From: Aureimonas sp. Leaf324 | Lineage (GTDB): Bacteria; Pseudomonadota; Alphaproteobacteria; Rhizobiales; Rhizobiaceae | Length of the DNA: 64,000 bases | Direction: 5' to 3' | Assembly (NCBI RefSeq): GCF_001423245.1 | Contig: NZ_LMOH01000025.1 | Span: 207,580 to 271,579 of the forward strand | Part shown: positions 44,214 to 51,696 of the stretch, in pieces | Layout of the letters: the number at the start of each line of letters is the position of its first letter | Position numbering within the stretch: position 1 is the first letter of the stretch | Notes under the pieces: model-generated | Databases searched by the model: none | Told to the model about the DNA's origin: nothing | What the model saw: only the letters and a program-made list of their open reading frames with translations | Position numbers and translations under genes: made by a program

Positions 44214-45520
44214 GCAAGCTCCTTACCCAAACCACCCAGCGTTCGATCCGGCGCCACCTGACGGTCGGCATCGCCCTCGTGGCGCTGCTCAGCGGCGTCG
44301 TGGGCGGCTGGGCCGCCAATGTCTCCCTGTCGGGGGCGGTGATCGCGCACGGGACGCTCGTCGTCGACACGGCGATCAAGCAGGCCCAGCATCCGCTCGG
44401 TGGCGTCGTCGAGACGCTGGCGGTGCGCGAGGGCGATCAGGTCTCGGCCGGCCAGCTCCTCGTGCGCCTCGACGCGACGCAGGCCCGGACGACCCTCCAG
44501 ATCGTCGTCAAGCGCCTCGACGAGGCGCTCGCCCGCAAGGCTCGCGCGGAGGCCGAGCAGGCGTCGCGCCCGACGATCACGGTGCCGCCGGAACTGGCCG
44601 ACCGTCGCGACACGCCCGACGTCCGGGAAGCGCTGGCGGGCGAGGAGACGATGTTCGAGCTGCGCCGGGCCGCGCGCGAAGGCCAGCAGACCCAGTTGCG
44701 CGGGCGGATCGACGAGCTGGAAGGGACCATCGCCGGGCTCACCGAACAGGTCGCCTCCAAGGACGATCAGCTGAACCTCATCGACGAGGAACTCGGCAAC
44801 GTCGTCTCCCTCGTCCAGAAGAAGCTCGTCACCGCGACACGTGCGACGACGCTGAAGCGCGAGCGGGCCGAGACGCTCGGCGAACGCGGCCAGCTGACGA
44901 CGACGATCGCCGAGGCGAAGGGCAAGATCGCCGCCGCCAAGCTTCAGATCACGCAGGTCGACCACGATGCGCGCGAGACCGCCTCGCGCGAGATCCAGGA
45001 GGCCCGCGCGCAGATCGCCGAATACGTCGAGCGCAAGACCGCGGCCGAGGACGAGTTGCGCCGCATCGAGATCCGCGCGCCCCAGAGTGGTGTCGTGCAC
45101 AAGCTGATGGTCCACACGGTCGGCGGCGTCATCCGCCCCGGCGAGACGATCATGGACATCGTGCCGCTCGAGGAGAAGCTCAGCGTCGAAATCCAGGTCC
45201 TGCCGAAGGACATCAACGACGTCCATGTCGGTCAGGGTGCCAAGCTGCGATTCTCCGGGATCAACCAGCGCACGACGCCGGAGATCAGCGGTACCGTGAC
45301 GCGTGTGGCCGCCGACGTCGCCGAGGACAAGCGGACGGGCCTTCCCTACTACTCCGCGCGGATCGAGGTCACGCCGGAGGAGATGGCCAAGCTGACCGGC
45401 CTGCGCCCCGTGCCGGGCATGCCGGTCGAGGCCTTCATCCAGACCGGCGAGCGCACGGCGCTGTCCTATTTCGTCCAGCCGCTGTCCGATCAGGTGTCGC
45501 GCGCCTTTCGCGAACGCTGA
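44210..45520 (+). CDS. Type I secretion membrane fusion protein (HlyD/PrtE/PrsE-like)
   Basis: A 436-residue periplasmic adaptor with one N-terminal membrane helix (about 17-38), biotinyl-lipoyl-like halves (QAQHPLGGVVETLAVREGDQ and RAPQSGVVHKLMVHTVGG), long coiled coils between (about 95-275) and a beta-barrel C-terminal domain (ISGTVTRVAADVAEDKRTG). It bridges the ABC transporter and an outer-membrane channel. A strong hairpin follows its stop codon, so the pair is probably a closed two-gene unit. Confidence 0.94.
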   Translation: MSKLLTQTTQRSIRRHLTVGIALVALLSGVVGGWAANVSLSGAVIAHGTLVVDTAIKQAQHPLGGVVETLAVREGDQVSAGQLLVRLDATQARTTLQIVVKRLDEALARKARAEAEQASRPTITVPPELADRRDTPDVREALAGEETMFELRRAAREGQQTQLRGRIDELEGTIAGLTEQVASKDDQLNLIDEELGNVVSLVQKKLVTATRATTLKRERAETLGERGQLTTTIAEAKGKIAAAKLQITQVDHDARETASREIQEARAQIAEYVERKTAAEDELRRIEIRAPQSGVVHKLMVHTVGGVIRPGETIMDIVPLEEKLSVEIQVLPKDINDVHVGQGAKLRFSGINQRTTPEISGTVTRVAADVAEDKRTGLPYYSARIEVTPEEMAKLTGLRPVPGMPVEAFIQTGERTALSYFVQPLSDQVSRAFRER

Positions 45521-45539
45521 AGCAGAGCGCCCATCTCCC

Positions 45540-45565
45540 CCCCGCGCTCGTCAGCGAGCGCGGGG
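45540..45565 (+). terminator. Hairpin after the type I secretion genes
   Basis: CCCCGCGCTCG (45540-45550) and CGAGCGCGGGG (45555-45565) form a perfect 11-base stem with loop TCAG, 20 bases past the fusion-protein stop. No T-run, so Rho help may be needed. Confidence 0.6.
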
Positions 45566-45725
45566 AAAGCGACTCAACGGAAGCCTGGTTCTACCTGCGG
45601 GCGCTTCAAGTGTCGCGCAAATGCAACCGTTAGAGATTCTACGGTCATTAACCTTCCTTCTCTATAGGATGTCGCGCCGCTCCGACTTATGGTTTGCAGC
45701 CCGAGGCTTGGTGTCCGCTGGATAG

Positions 45726-46940
45726 GTGTTCGATTTGTATAGATCCAAGACGATCGGTCTGACATTCAGCCTGCTGGGCGCCTTCGCATCCGCCGGCTGC
45801 ACGACCCTCCCCCGCTCCGGACCGGACGACCAGCGCATCCGCGACGAGGCGACGATCTACTTCGCCGCCGACAAGAAGAAGCCGTTGACCGACTACGTCC
45901 TGGTGGACCTGACGGAAACGGTCCTCGGCTACTTCCCGATGCACGCGCAGAGTCTCTCCAAGGGCTTCGGCCCCAGCCGTCGCGGCGCACCGGAGCTGCC
46001 GCTCGGCAAGGGCGACACCATCCAGATCACCCTGTTCGAATCGTCGGCGGGCGGTCTCTTCATTCCCGCCGAGGCCGGCAGCCGTCCCGGCAACTTCATC
46101 ACGCTGCCGCCGCAGACCATCGACACGACCGGGCGCATTTCGGTGCCCTATGCCGGCACCATCACCGTCTCCGGCCGCACACCGGGACAGGTGCAGGCCG
46201 AGATCGAGGATCGCCTGTCCAACCGGGCGATCGAGCCGCAGGCGATCATCAATCTCATTGAGAAGCGCTCAAGCCAGGTGTCCGTGCTTGGCGACGTGAA
46301 CGCGGCCGCGCGCGTCAGCCTCAGCGACGCTGGCGAGCGCGTGCTCGACGTCATCTCGCGCGCGGGCGGCATCAGCGCGCCGGCCGAGGAAACCAGCGTC
46401 ACGCTGCAGCGCGGCGGAACCTCGGCGACCGTGCCGTTCAACCAGCTCGTCACCGCGCCCGGCGACAACATCTTCGTCTACCCGAACGACACGATCTACG
46501 TGAACCGCGAGAGGCGGACCTATCTTGCCTTCGGCGCGTCCGGTCTCAACGGCTCGATCGACTTCGAGGACGCCAACCTCAGCTGGGCGGAGGGCGTCGG
46601 CAAGGCGGGCGGACTCCTCGATTCGCGCGCCGACCCCGGCCAAGTCTTCCTCTACCGCATGGTCGATGCCGAGACGCTCACCCGCATGGGCTTCCCGGTC
46701 GCCGGCAAGACCGGCGTGACCTTCCCGGTCATCTTCCGGGCGAACCTGCGCGATCCGTCGATGCTGTTCCTCGCCCAGCAGTTCCCGATGAAGGACAAGG
46801 ACATCATCTACGTGTCGAACTCCGACTCGGTCGAGGTGGTGAAGTTCCTGGACATCATCAACTCCGCGACCAGCGGCGTCAGCGGACCGCTCGTGGACGC
46901 CGCCTCCGTGCGGACCTCGACCCGCCTGATCACACGCTGA
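45726..46940 (+). CDS. Wza-type polysaccharide export lipoprotein
   Basis: A 404-residue outer-membrane polysaccharide export protein. A lipobox-like ASAGC gives Cys25 as the lipidation site, though Ser replaces the usual Leu at -3. The Poly_export domain follows (PLGKGDTIQITLFESSAG), then SLBB-type beta-grasp repeats (ISVPYAGTITVSGRTPGQ, VSVLGDVNAAARVSL, TYLAFGASGLNGSIDFEDA). It would form the export channel that works with the Wzc-type kinase. The GTG at 45726 is used because the signal peptide starts there. Homologues are about 380-420 residues. Confidence 0.9.
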   Translation: MFDLYRSKTIGLTFSLLGAFASAGCTTLPRSGPDDQRIRDEATIYFAADKKKPLTDYVLVDLTETVLGYFPMHAQSLSKGFGPSRRGAPELPLGKGDTIQITLFESSAGGLFIPAEAGSRPGNFITLPPQTIDTTGRISVPYAGTITVSGRTPGQVQAEIEDRLSNRAIEPQAIINLIEKRSSQVSVLGDVNAAARVSLSDAGERVLDVISRAGGISAPAEETSVTLQRGGTSATVPFNQLVTAPGDNIFVYPNDTIYVNRERRTYLAFGASGLNGSIDFEDANLSWAEGVGKAGGLLDSRADPGQVFLYRMVDAETLTRMGFPVAGKTGVTFPVIFRANLRDPSMLFLAQQFPMKDKDIIYVSNSDSVEVVKFLDIINSATSGVSGPLVDAASVRTSTRLITR

Positions 46941-46948
46941 TCCGGGTC

Positions 46949-46969
46949 GCCGGGCGTTCGTCGCCCGGC
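46949..46969 (+). terminator. Hairpin after the wza-like gene
   Basis: GCCGGGCG (46949-46956) and CGCCCGGC (46962-46969) with loop TTCGT, a very stable stem-loop 8 bases after the stop codon. No T-run. Confidence 0.55.
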
Positions 46970-47184
46970 CCCGCTTCCCGCCGGCCGATCGGCGGTCACG
47001 TTGTCCGTCCGCGGATCTCCGGGCCCGGTGGCTCGGCCGGCACGCGTCATCGCTTGCGGGGAACCCAAGGCGTCAGCCGGCCTTTTCCTCATGGACGCCG
47101 GCGCTTGGCTCCGGAATGGTGCAGGCAACTGGGAGCGGCCGCAGGACGCCGTCCATCGGGCGCTGGAACGGGATCGTTTGCGGA

Positions 47185-47994
47185 ATGGGTTTCGGCTCGA
47201 TCACACGGATGCTGAAGGATCGCCTGCCGGGCCGAGTGCCACAGCGTTCCGGCGCAGGGCGCACGTCGCGACGCCGGCTCAACATTTCGCTCGATCCCGT
47301 CGTGACCTATGCGATCGGCGATATTCACGGCTGCATCGACAAGCTGCGGCGGCTCGAACGGCGGATCGTCGACGACGCCGCCTCGATCGAACGCTCCAAG
47401 CTTCTTGTCTTTCTCGGCGACTATATCGATCGCGGCACCGGGTCGGCGGCGGTGATCGAGCACCTGATGGCGCCGCCGCCGGAAGGCTTCAGCCGGATTT
47501 GCCTGTGCGGCAACCACGAGGAGGCCCTGATCGACGTCCTCGACGGTCGACGGACCCTCGACGACTGGATGCGTCTCGGCGGTGAACGCACGCTGATGTC
47601 CTACGGGTACGACGTCGGCTACTTGGCCAAGCTTCGACGCACTGCGGGCGACGCGGCCGCCATCGTGGAGGCGCTTCCGGCAGGGCATATCGAGTTTCTC
47701 CGTGAGCTTCCGGTGACCCTGTCGACCCCCTCCTACCTTTTCGTCCATGCCGGCGTGCGCCCCGGGATCGATCTGTCCGAGCAGCGCGACGAGGACCTCC
47801 TGTGGATCCGCGAGCCCTTCCTCTCCGAGGGACCCGGAATATCCGGTCGCCTGGTCGTGCACGGGCATACGCCGGGAGAGACGCCCGTGGTGCGGGACCA
47901 TCGCGTCGGGGTGGATACGGGGGCTTATGCGGGCGGCCCGCTGACGGCGGCACGGCTGGACGACGCGGCGATCTCCTTCCTCGACGATCGGTAA
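47185..47994 (+). CDS. PPP-family metallophosphatase (serine/threonine or diadenosine type)
   Basis: A calcineurin-like phosphoesterase of about 269 residues. All metal and catalytic motifs are present: GDIHGC (45-50), FLGDYIDRG, GNHEEALID and the late VVHGHT. These motifs match bacterial PrpA-like serine/threonine phosphatases. The start is uncertain: an in-frame ATG at 47116 would add 23 residues, and the fold itself only begins around residue 38. It sits beside the export genes and could reverse phosphorylation in the locus, but that is inference. Confidence 0.85.
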   Translation: MGFGSITRMLKDRLPGRVPQRSGAGRTSRRRLNISLDPVVTYAIGDIHGCIDKLRRLERRIVDDAASIERSKLLVFLGDYIDRGTGSAAVIEHLMAPPPEGFSRICLCGNHEEALIDVLDGRRTLDDWMRLGGERTLMSYGYDVGYLAKLRRTAGDAAAIVEALPAGHIEFLRELPVTLSTPSYLFVHAGVRPGIDLSEQRDEDLLWIREPFLSEGPGISGRLVVHGHTPGETPVVRDHRVGVDTGAYAGGPLTAARLDDAAISFLDDR

Positions 47995-48099
47995 GACGTT
48001 ACGGTGGGGCGTCCAGCCAGCATCGACGCCCGGACAATGCCGGAACGGCTCGTGAGCCCAAGGGGCTCTTACGGACGCACCGCAAGGAAAGAATCGAGC

Positions 48100-48384
48100 A
48101 TGAGATACGGCCTTCTGGCGCTGAGCCTTCTTCTTTCAGGCGGAGCCGCCCTGGCGCAGGACCCGGCCAACGGCTCGCGCCGCTCCTGGGACCAAATGCG
48201 TCAGGACCGAAGCCGGAGCCTCCCGGTTCCAAGCGGCCAGTCGCGCGATGCGCGCGAACTCGATCAGTTGCTGCGACTGCGCGAGCGAAGCCAGGAACGC
48301 TCACAGCGCCTTCGTCAGCCCAGCCAGCCCTCTCGCCCGGCCAATACCAACAATTCTCGTAAAAATACAGTCGTTACGCAGTAA
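48100..48384 (+). CDS. Small secreted basic protein, unknown
   Basis: A 94-residue protein with a signal peptide (MRYGLLALSLLLSGGAALAQ) and a very polar mature part rich in Arg, Gln and Ser (QLLRLRERSQERSQRLRQPS), probably an extended helix followed by a disordered tail. AAGGAAAG before the ATG at 48100 supports this start. No family recognised. It lies between the phosphatase and the cysteine protease genes. Confidence 0.65.
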   Translation: MRYGLLALSLLLSGGAALAQDPANGSRRSWDQMRQDRSRSLPVPSGQSRDARELDQLLRLRERSQERSQRLRQPSQPSRPANTNNSRKNTVVTQ

Positions 48385-48526
48385 CCGAGGGCGCTTCCGG
48401 TTCTCCCGCCCACGTTCCATCGATTTTTTGAAGCAAGTCTGCCTTCCTTAAAAATCGAACAGGTCTCGCAACGAGATATCCGAAAACTTCCTGTCTTCTG
48501 GCGTCAATCAGGACGTGGAGACAGAC

Positions 48527-49117
48527 ATGCCCGTTGCGAAGACTTTATCGACAATTCTATCGACCGCTGTGTTCGGCTGCCTGTTGCTTTCGACCGCGGA
48601 TGCCGGCAGCCTCGCCCCGCTACGCCAGGAAGGCGCCTGGCCGCAGGCCCGGTTGCAGGAAGGCAGCAATACGCGCGCGCCGTTCGCCTTCATCCGGTAC
48701 TGCGTCGCGAGCCCCTATGCCTGCCGCGTCGGCGAAACCCGGACGGTGGAGTGGACGCCCGAGGTGCGCGCCCTCGTCACGAAGGTCAACACGAGCGTCA
48801 ACCGCTCCATCCGCCCCGTCAACGATCGGGGAACCGACACTTGGCAAGCGAACGTCTCGGCCGGTGACTGCGAGGAATTCGCGCTGACGAAGCGCGAGCG
48901 GCTCCTGAAGATGGGCCTGCCCGCCTCGGCGCTTCGCATGGCCGTGGCTTCGACGGCCGAGGGCGAGGGTCACGCGGTGCTGATCGTCAGCACGCCATCG
49001 GGCGATTTCGTCCTCGACAACCGTCTGGACCGCATCGCGCTGTGGCACGACACCGACCTCACCTTCCACAAGATCGCCTCGTCGCAGGATCCGCGGCTGT
49101 GGCACCGGCTGGTCTGA
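48527..49117 (+). CDS. BTLCP/LapG-type periplasmic transglutaminase-like cysteine protease
   Basis: A 196-residue exported protein of the bacterial transglutaminase-like cysteine proteinase family (PF06035, DUF920). The signal peptide spans 1-26. The triad is visible as Cys115 (SAGDCEEFALTKRERL), His149 (EGEGHAVLIV) and Asp164 (FVLDNRLDRI). LapG, the best-known member, cuts large RTX adhesins to release biofilms and is held by the c-di-GMP receptor LapD. Here RTX genes and a type I exporter are close by, but no LapD is. The ATG at 48527 follows GTGGAG. Many alphaproteobacterial members are uncharacterised, so the LapG-like role is inference. Confidence 0.85.
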   Translation: MPVAKTLSTILSTAVFGCLLLSTADAGSLAPLRQEGAWPQARLQEGSNTRAPFAFIRYCVASPYACRVGETRTVEWTPEVRALVTKVNTSVNRSIRPVNDRGTDTWQANVSAGDCEEFALTKRERLLKMGLPASALRMAVASTAEGEGHAVLIVSTPSGDFVLDNRLDRIALWHDTDLTFHKIASSQDPRLWHRLV

Positions 49118-49281
49118 TCCGCAGGGCTGCGGAGCGAGCCATGCCCCTCGTCTGTCGAAGGTCGCATTCCCCAGCGGCTGGATAACGCAACATCGGGAGG
49201 GCGGGCCAACGCCTCTCGGACCTATCTGCGCACTGCCGTCACCGAACCATGTCCGGTCGCGCCTTCTCCCCTCGTGAGAAA

Positions 49282-49316
49282 CAAAAAAAACCGCCGCCCC
49301 CAACGGGGACGGCGGT
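49282..49316 (-). terminator. Intrinsic terminator of the 352-residue RTX gene
   Basis: On the minus strand the sequence reads ACCGCCGTCCCC-GTT-GGGGGCGGCGGT followed by eight T residues (49290-49283), 25 bases after the stop codon. It is the one textbook Rho-independent terminator in the locus and implies strong, monocistronic expression. Confidence 0.92.
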
Positions 49317-49340
49317 CTGATCGTCGATCGTCCTGGCGGA

Positions 49341-50399
49341 TTAGGCGAGGAGGATGTGGTCGGCGCGCAGGTCGAGGTTGGCGCCGATGAAGGCGATGTC
49401 CTGCGAGCCACCGGCAGCTGCACCGTTCGAGTCGTAGGACAGGACGCCGGTCGCCTTGTTGTAGACCAGCTGGGCGTCGAAGCCGACGGCCTTGTTGATC
49501 GACAGGTCTGCGGGGTCCAGCGTGCCGCCATTCGAGGTCAGGCCGGCGAACGCACCCTGCGACTGGTCCAGCTTGATGAAGTCGTCTGAACCGAAGTCGT
49601 AGACGAAGTCCTTGTTGGCCGAACCGGCTTCCGCGAAGACGAACGTGTCCACGCCGCCCTTACCCCAGAGCGTGTCATTGCCCGCACCGCCGGTGATGAC
49701 GTTGTCGCCCTCGTTGCCGGTGATCAGGTTCTTGCCGTCGCTGCCCGTGCCGGCAATGTTGTCGGAGCCGGTCATGCGCAGGTTTTCGACGTTGGCGTTC
49801 TGGCGCAGGTCGACCGAGACGGAGGTCCAGATCGAGTCGTTGCCGCCGTTGGCCTGCTCGCCGACGACGCGCTCGTTGATGTTGTCGAAGACGTAGCCGT
49901 CGTTGCCGGCCGAGCCGTTGAATGTGTCGGTGCCACCGCGACCGTCGAGGAAGTCGTTGCCGGCGCTGCCGCTCAGCACGTCGTCGAAGGCGCTCGCCTT
50001 GATGATGTAGCGCTCGACCTGCGTCACACCAAGGTTACCAACGGTGGTGCCGTTGCTGTCGAACGCGATGTTCGTACCACCAGTGGTGGCCGAGATATCA
50101 GCCGAGTTCGTCATGACGATGCGCGTGTTGGTCGTCAGCTCAAGCGTGTCGACGCCCGCGCCGCCGTTGTACAGGTTGCCGAAGCCAACGGTATCGACGT
50201 CCTTGATGATCAGACGGTCGTCACCGGCAAAGGCATTGAACGACGAAAATTCGAACGTTCCACCGTTGGCGGAGGTCTGGAACGTGTCGGCTTGGGGCGT
50301 GCCGATCACAACGGCGCTGCTGTAACCGTTCGTCGTGAGGAGGGTGTCACCCTCATTCAGGTAATAAACGCCGGAAAGGGTTTTATCGAGAGTGGGCAT
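49341..50399 (-). CDS. Secreted RTX calcium-binding protein (352 residues), paralogue of the 342-residue protein
   Basis: Same plan as 23491-24519: an N-terminal region with TLLTTNGYSSAVVIGTPQAD, nonapeptide blocks (NAFAGDDRL, GSAGNDFLDGRGGTDT, GGAGNDTLWGKGGVDTFVF) and a nearly matching C-terminal tail (LSYDSNGAAAGGSQDIAFIG). It is a type I secretion substrate without signal peptide. The ATG at 50399 is chosen because GTGGAG precedes it; a TTG at 50459 would add 20 residues. A perfect terminator follows. AT content is higher than in its neighbours, so its codon use is somewhat different, perhaps reflecting high expression. Confidence 0.88.
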   Translation of the reverse strand: MPTLDKTLSGVYYLNEGDTLLTTNGYSSAVVIGTPQADTFQTSANGGTFEFSSFNAFAGDDRLIIKDVDTVGFGNLYNGGAGVDTLELTTNTRIVMTNSADISATTGGTNIAFDSNGTTVGNLGVTQVERYIIKASAFDDVLSGSAGNDFLDGRGGTDTFNGSAGNDGYVFDNINERVVGEQANGGNDSIWTSVSVDLRQNANVENLRMTGSDNIAGTGSDGKNLITGNEGDNVITGGAGNDTLWGKGGVDTFVFAEAGSANKDFVYDFGSDDFIKLDQSQGAFAGLTSNGGTLDPADLSINKAVGFDAQLVYNKATGVLSYDSNGAAAGGSQDIAFIGANLDLRADHILLA

Positions 50400-50855
50400 C
50401 GAAATCTCCACGGGTGACGCATCGGCAGCACCCATCGCATAGGAATGTGTTACAGACAATATAGGTTAGCGGATTATTATCAACGTGTTGGGCAATTGAC
50501 AGGCCATGGTTACCGCCTAGGAAGGTCTCGGCCCGATCGCTCCTGAATTGTGTCCTTCCTGAAAGGAATGTGATCGCGGCGAAGTCACGGTTTCGGGGAC
50601 CGGTTTCCGGGTCGTGCGGTCCGATCGTCCATGAAGCAGAGCTCAACTCGCGGGCGTCCGGTGCGGCGACGCAGGTGGGCTGCCCATCGTGGAGCCAGAT
50701 TCCCGTCGGCCAATCGGACTGCGCATTGCTGACCGCACGGACCACGGCACGGGGTCCATCGTCCCATCTTGATCGCGACGCTGGAGCGTGAACCCATCGC
50801 AGCGATGCGACGTTGGAATGCATGGGCGAGACATCTGGCGTTTTGGGGTCAAGAG
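50400..50855. other. Divergent intergenic region between RTX gene and murQ
   Basis: About 455 bases. Towards the RTX gene (minus strand) TTGATA (50483-50478), 16 bases, TATTGT (50461-50456) is a possible promoter. A perfect TTGACA occurs on the plus strand at 50496-50501 but has no good -10 partner. The part from 50540 to 50810 holds no recognisable gene or repeat. Confidence 0.45.
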
Positions 50856-50891
50856 GCATGCAGGAAACGGAGCGCATGCAGGAAACGGAGC
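50856..50891 (+). repeat. Tandem 18-base duplication at the murQ start
   Basis: GCATGCAGGAAACGGAGC occurs twice back to back (50856-50873, 50874-50891), followed by GCAG, the start of a third copy. It duplicates an in-frame ATG and encodes MQETER twice. Confidence 0.9.
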
Positions 50892-51691
50892 GCGCAGATG
50901 GCGCCTTCCGTGATCTGGAACGGCGCGAGCCGGAGGTCATTCTCGAGGCTTTGCTGGCCGGTCAGCGCCGGGCCCTCGACGCCGTTTCCGAGGCGCGGAT
51001 CGCAATCGCACAGGCGGTCGAGGAGGCCGCGCGGCGCCTCGGCACCGACGGCCGTCTGATCTATTGCGGCGCGGGAACGTCGGGGCGGATCGGACTTCTG
51101 GACGCGGTCGAGCTTGGGCCGACATTCGACTGGCCGGACGAACGACGGGTCGTTCTCCTCGCCGGTGGCGAGACCAGTCTCTGGCGCGCCCGCGAGGGTG
51201 CGGAGGATGATGGTGCTGCCGGGCGAGAGGCGATCGAGGCGATCGGGCCCCGACCCTCGGACGTGGTTCTAGGGCTTGCCGCCAGCGGGCGTACGCCCTT
51301 TACCATCGCAGCCATCGAGACCGCTCGTGAGGCGGGGGCTTTGACGCTGGGCTTTGCCAACAATCCGGGCGCGCCGCTGCTGTCGGCCAGCGAGCACCCG
51401 ATCCTGCTGCGCACCGGACCGGAAGTGCTCGCCGGCTCGACGCGGCTTGCGGCTGGCACCGCGCAGAAGGCAGCCCTCAACCTCTTCTCGACGCTCCTGA
51501 TGATCCGCTTCGGCAAGGTGTTTCGAGGCCGGATGGTCGAGATGCGGCCAACCAACGCCAAGCTGAAGCAGCGGGCGCATCGGATCGTGCAGGACGTCGT
51601 CGGATGCTCGCCCGACGAGGCGGCCCGCGCGCTGGAGGCCGCCGGGGGATCGATCCGGGAGGCGATCCTCTCGCTTGAGGCCGCTCGTTGA
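50876..51691 (+). CDS. murQ: N-acetylmuramic acid 6-phosphate etherase
   Basis: A SIS-fold enzyme of about 271 residues that cleaves D-lactate from MurNAc-6-phosphate during peptidoglycan recycling. Signatures are RLIYCGAGTSGRIGLLDAVE, the Glu-bearing GAEDDGAAGREAI, GLAASGRTPFTIAAIE, GSTRLAAGTAQKAALN and PTNAKLKQRAHRIV. Starts at 50858 or 50813 are possible, because an 18-base duplication repeats the ATG and its surroundings. Neither anmK, murP nor murR is adjacent. It ends six bases before the convergent acetyltransferase gene. Confidence 0.9.
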   Translation: MQETERADGAFRDLERREPEVILEALLAGQRRALDAVSEARIAIAQAVEEAARRLGTDGRLIYCGAGTSGRIGLLDAVELGPTFDWPDERRVVLLAGGETSLWRAREGAEDDGAAGREAIEAIGPRPSDVVLGLAASGRTPFTIAAIETAREAGALTLGFANNPGAPLLSASEHPILLRTGPEVLAGSTRLAAGTAQKAALNLFSTLLMIRFGKVFRGRMVEMRPTNAKLKQRAHRIVQDVVGCSPDEAARALEAAGGSIREAILSLEAAR

Positions 51692-51696
51692 CGCGT

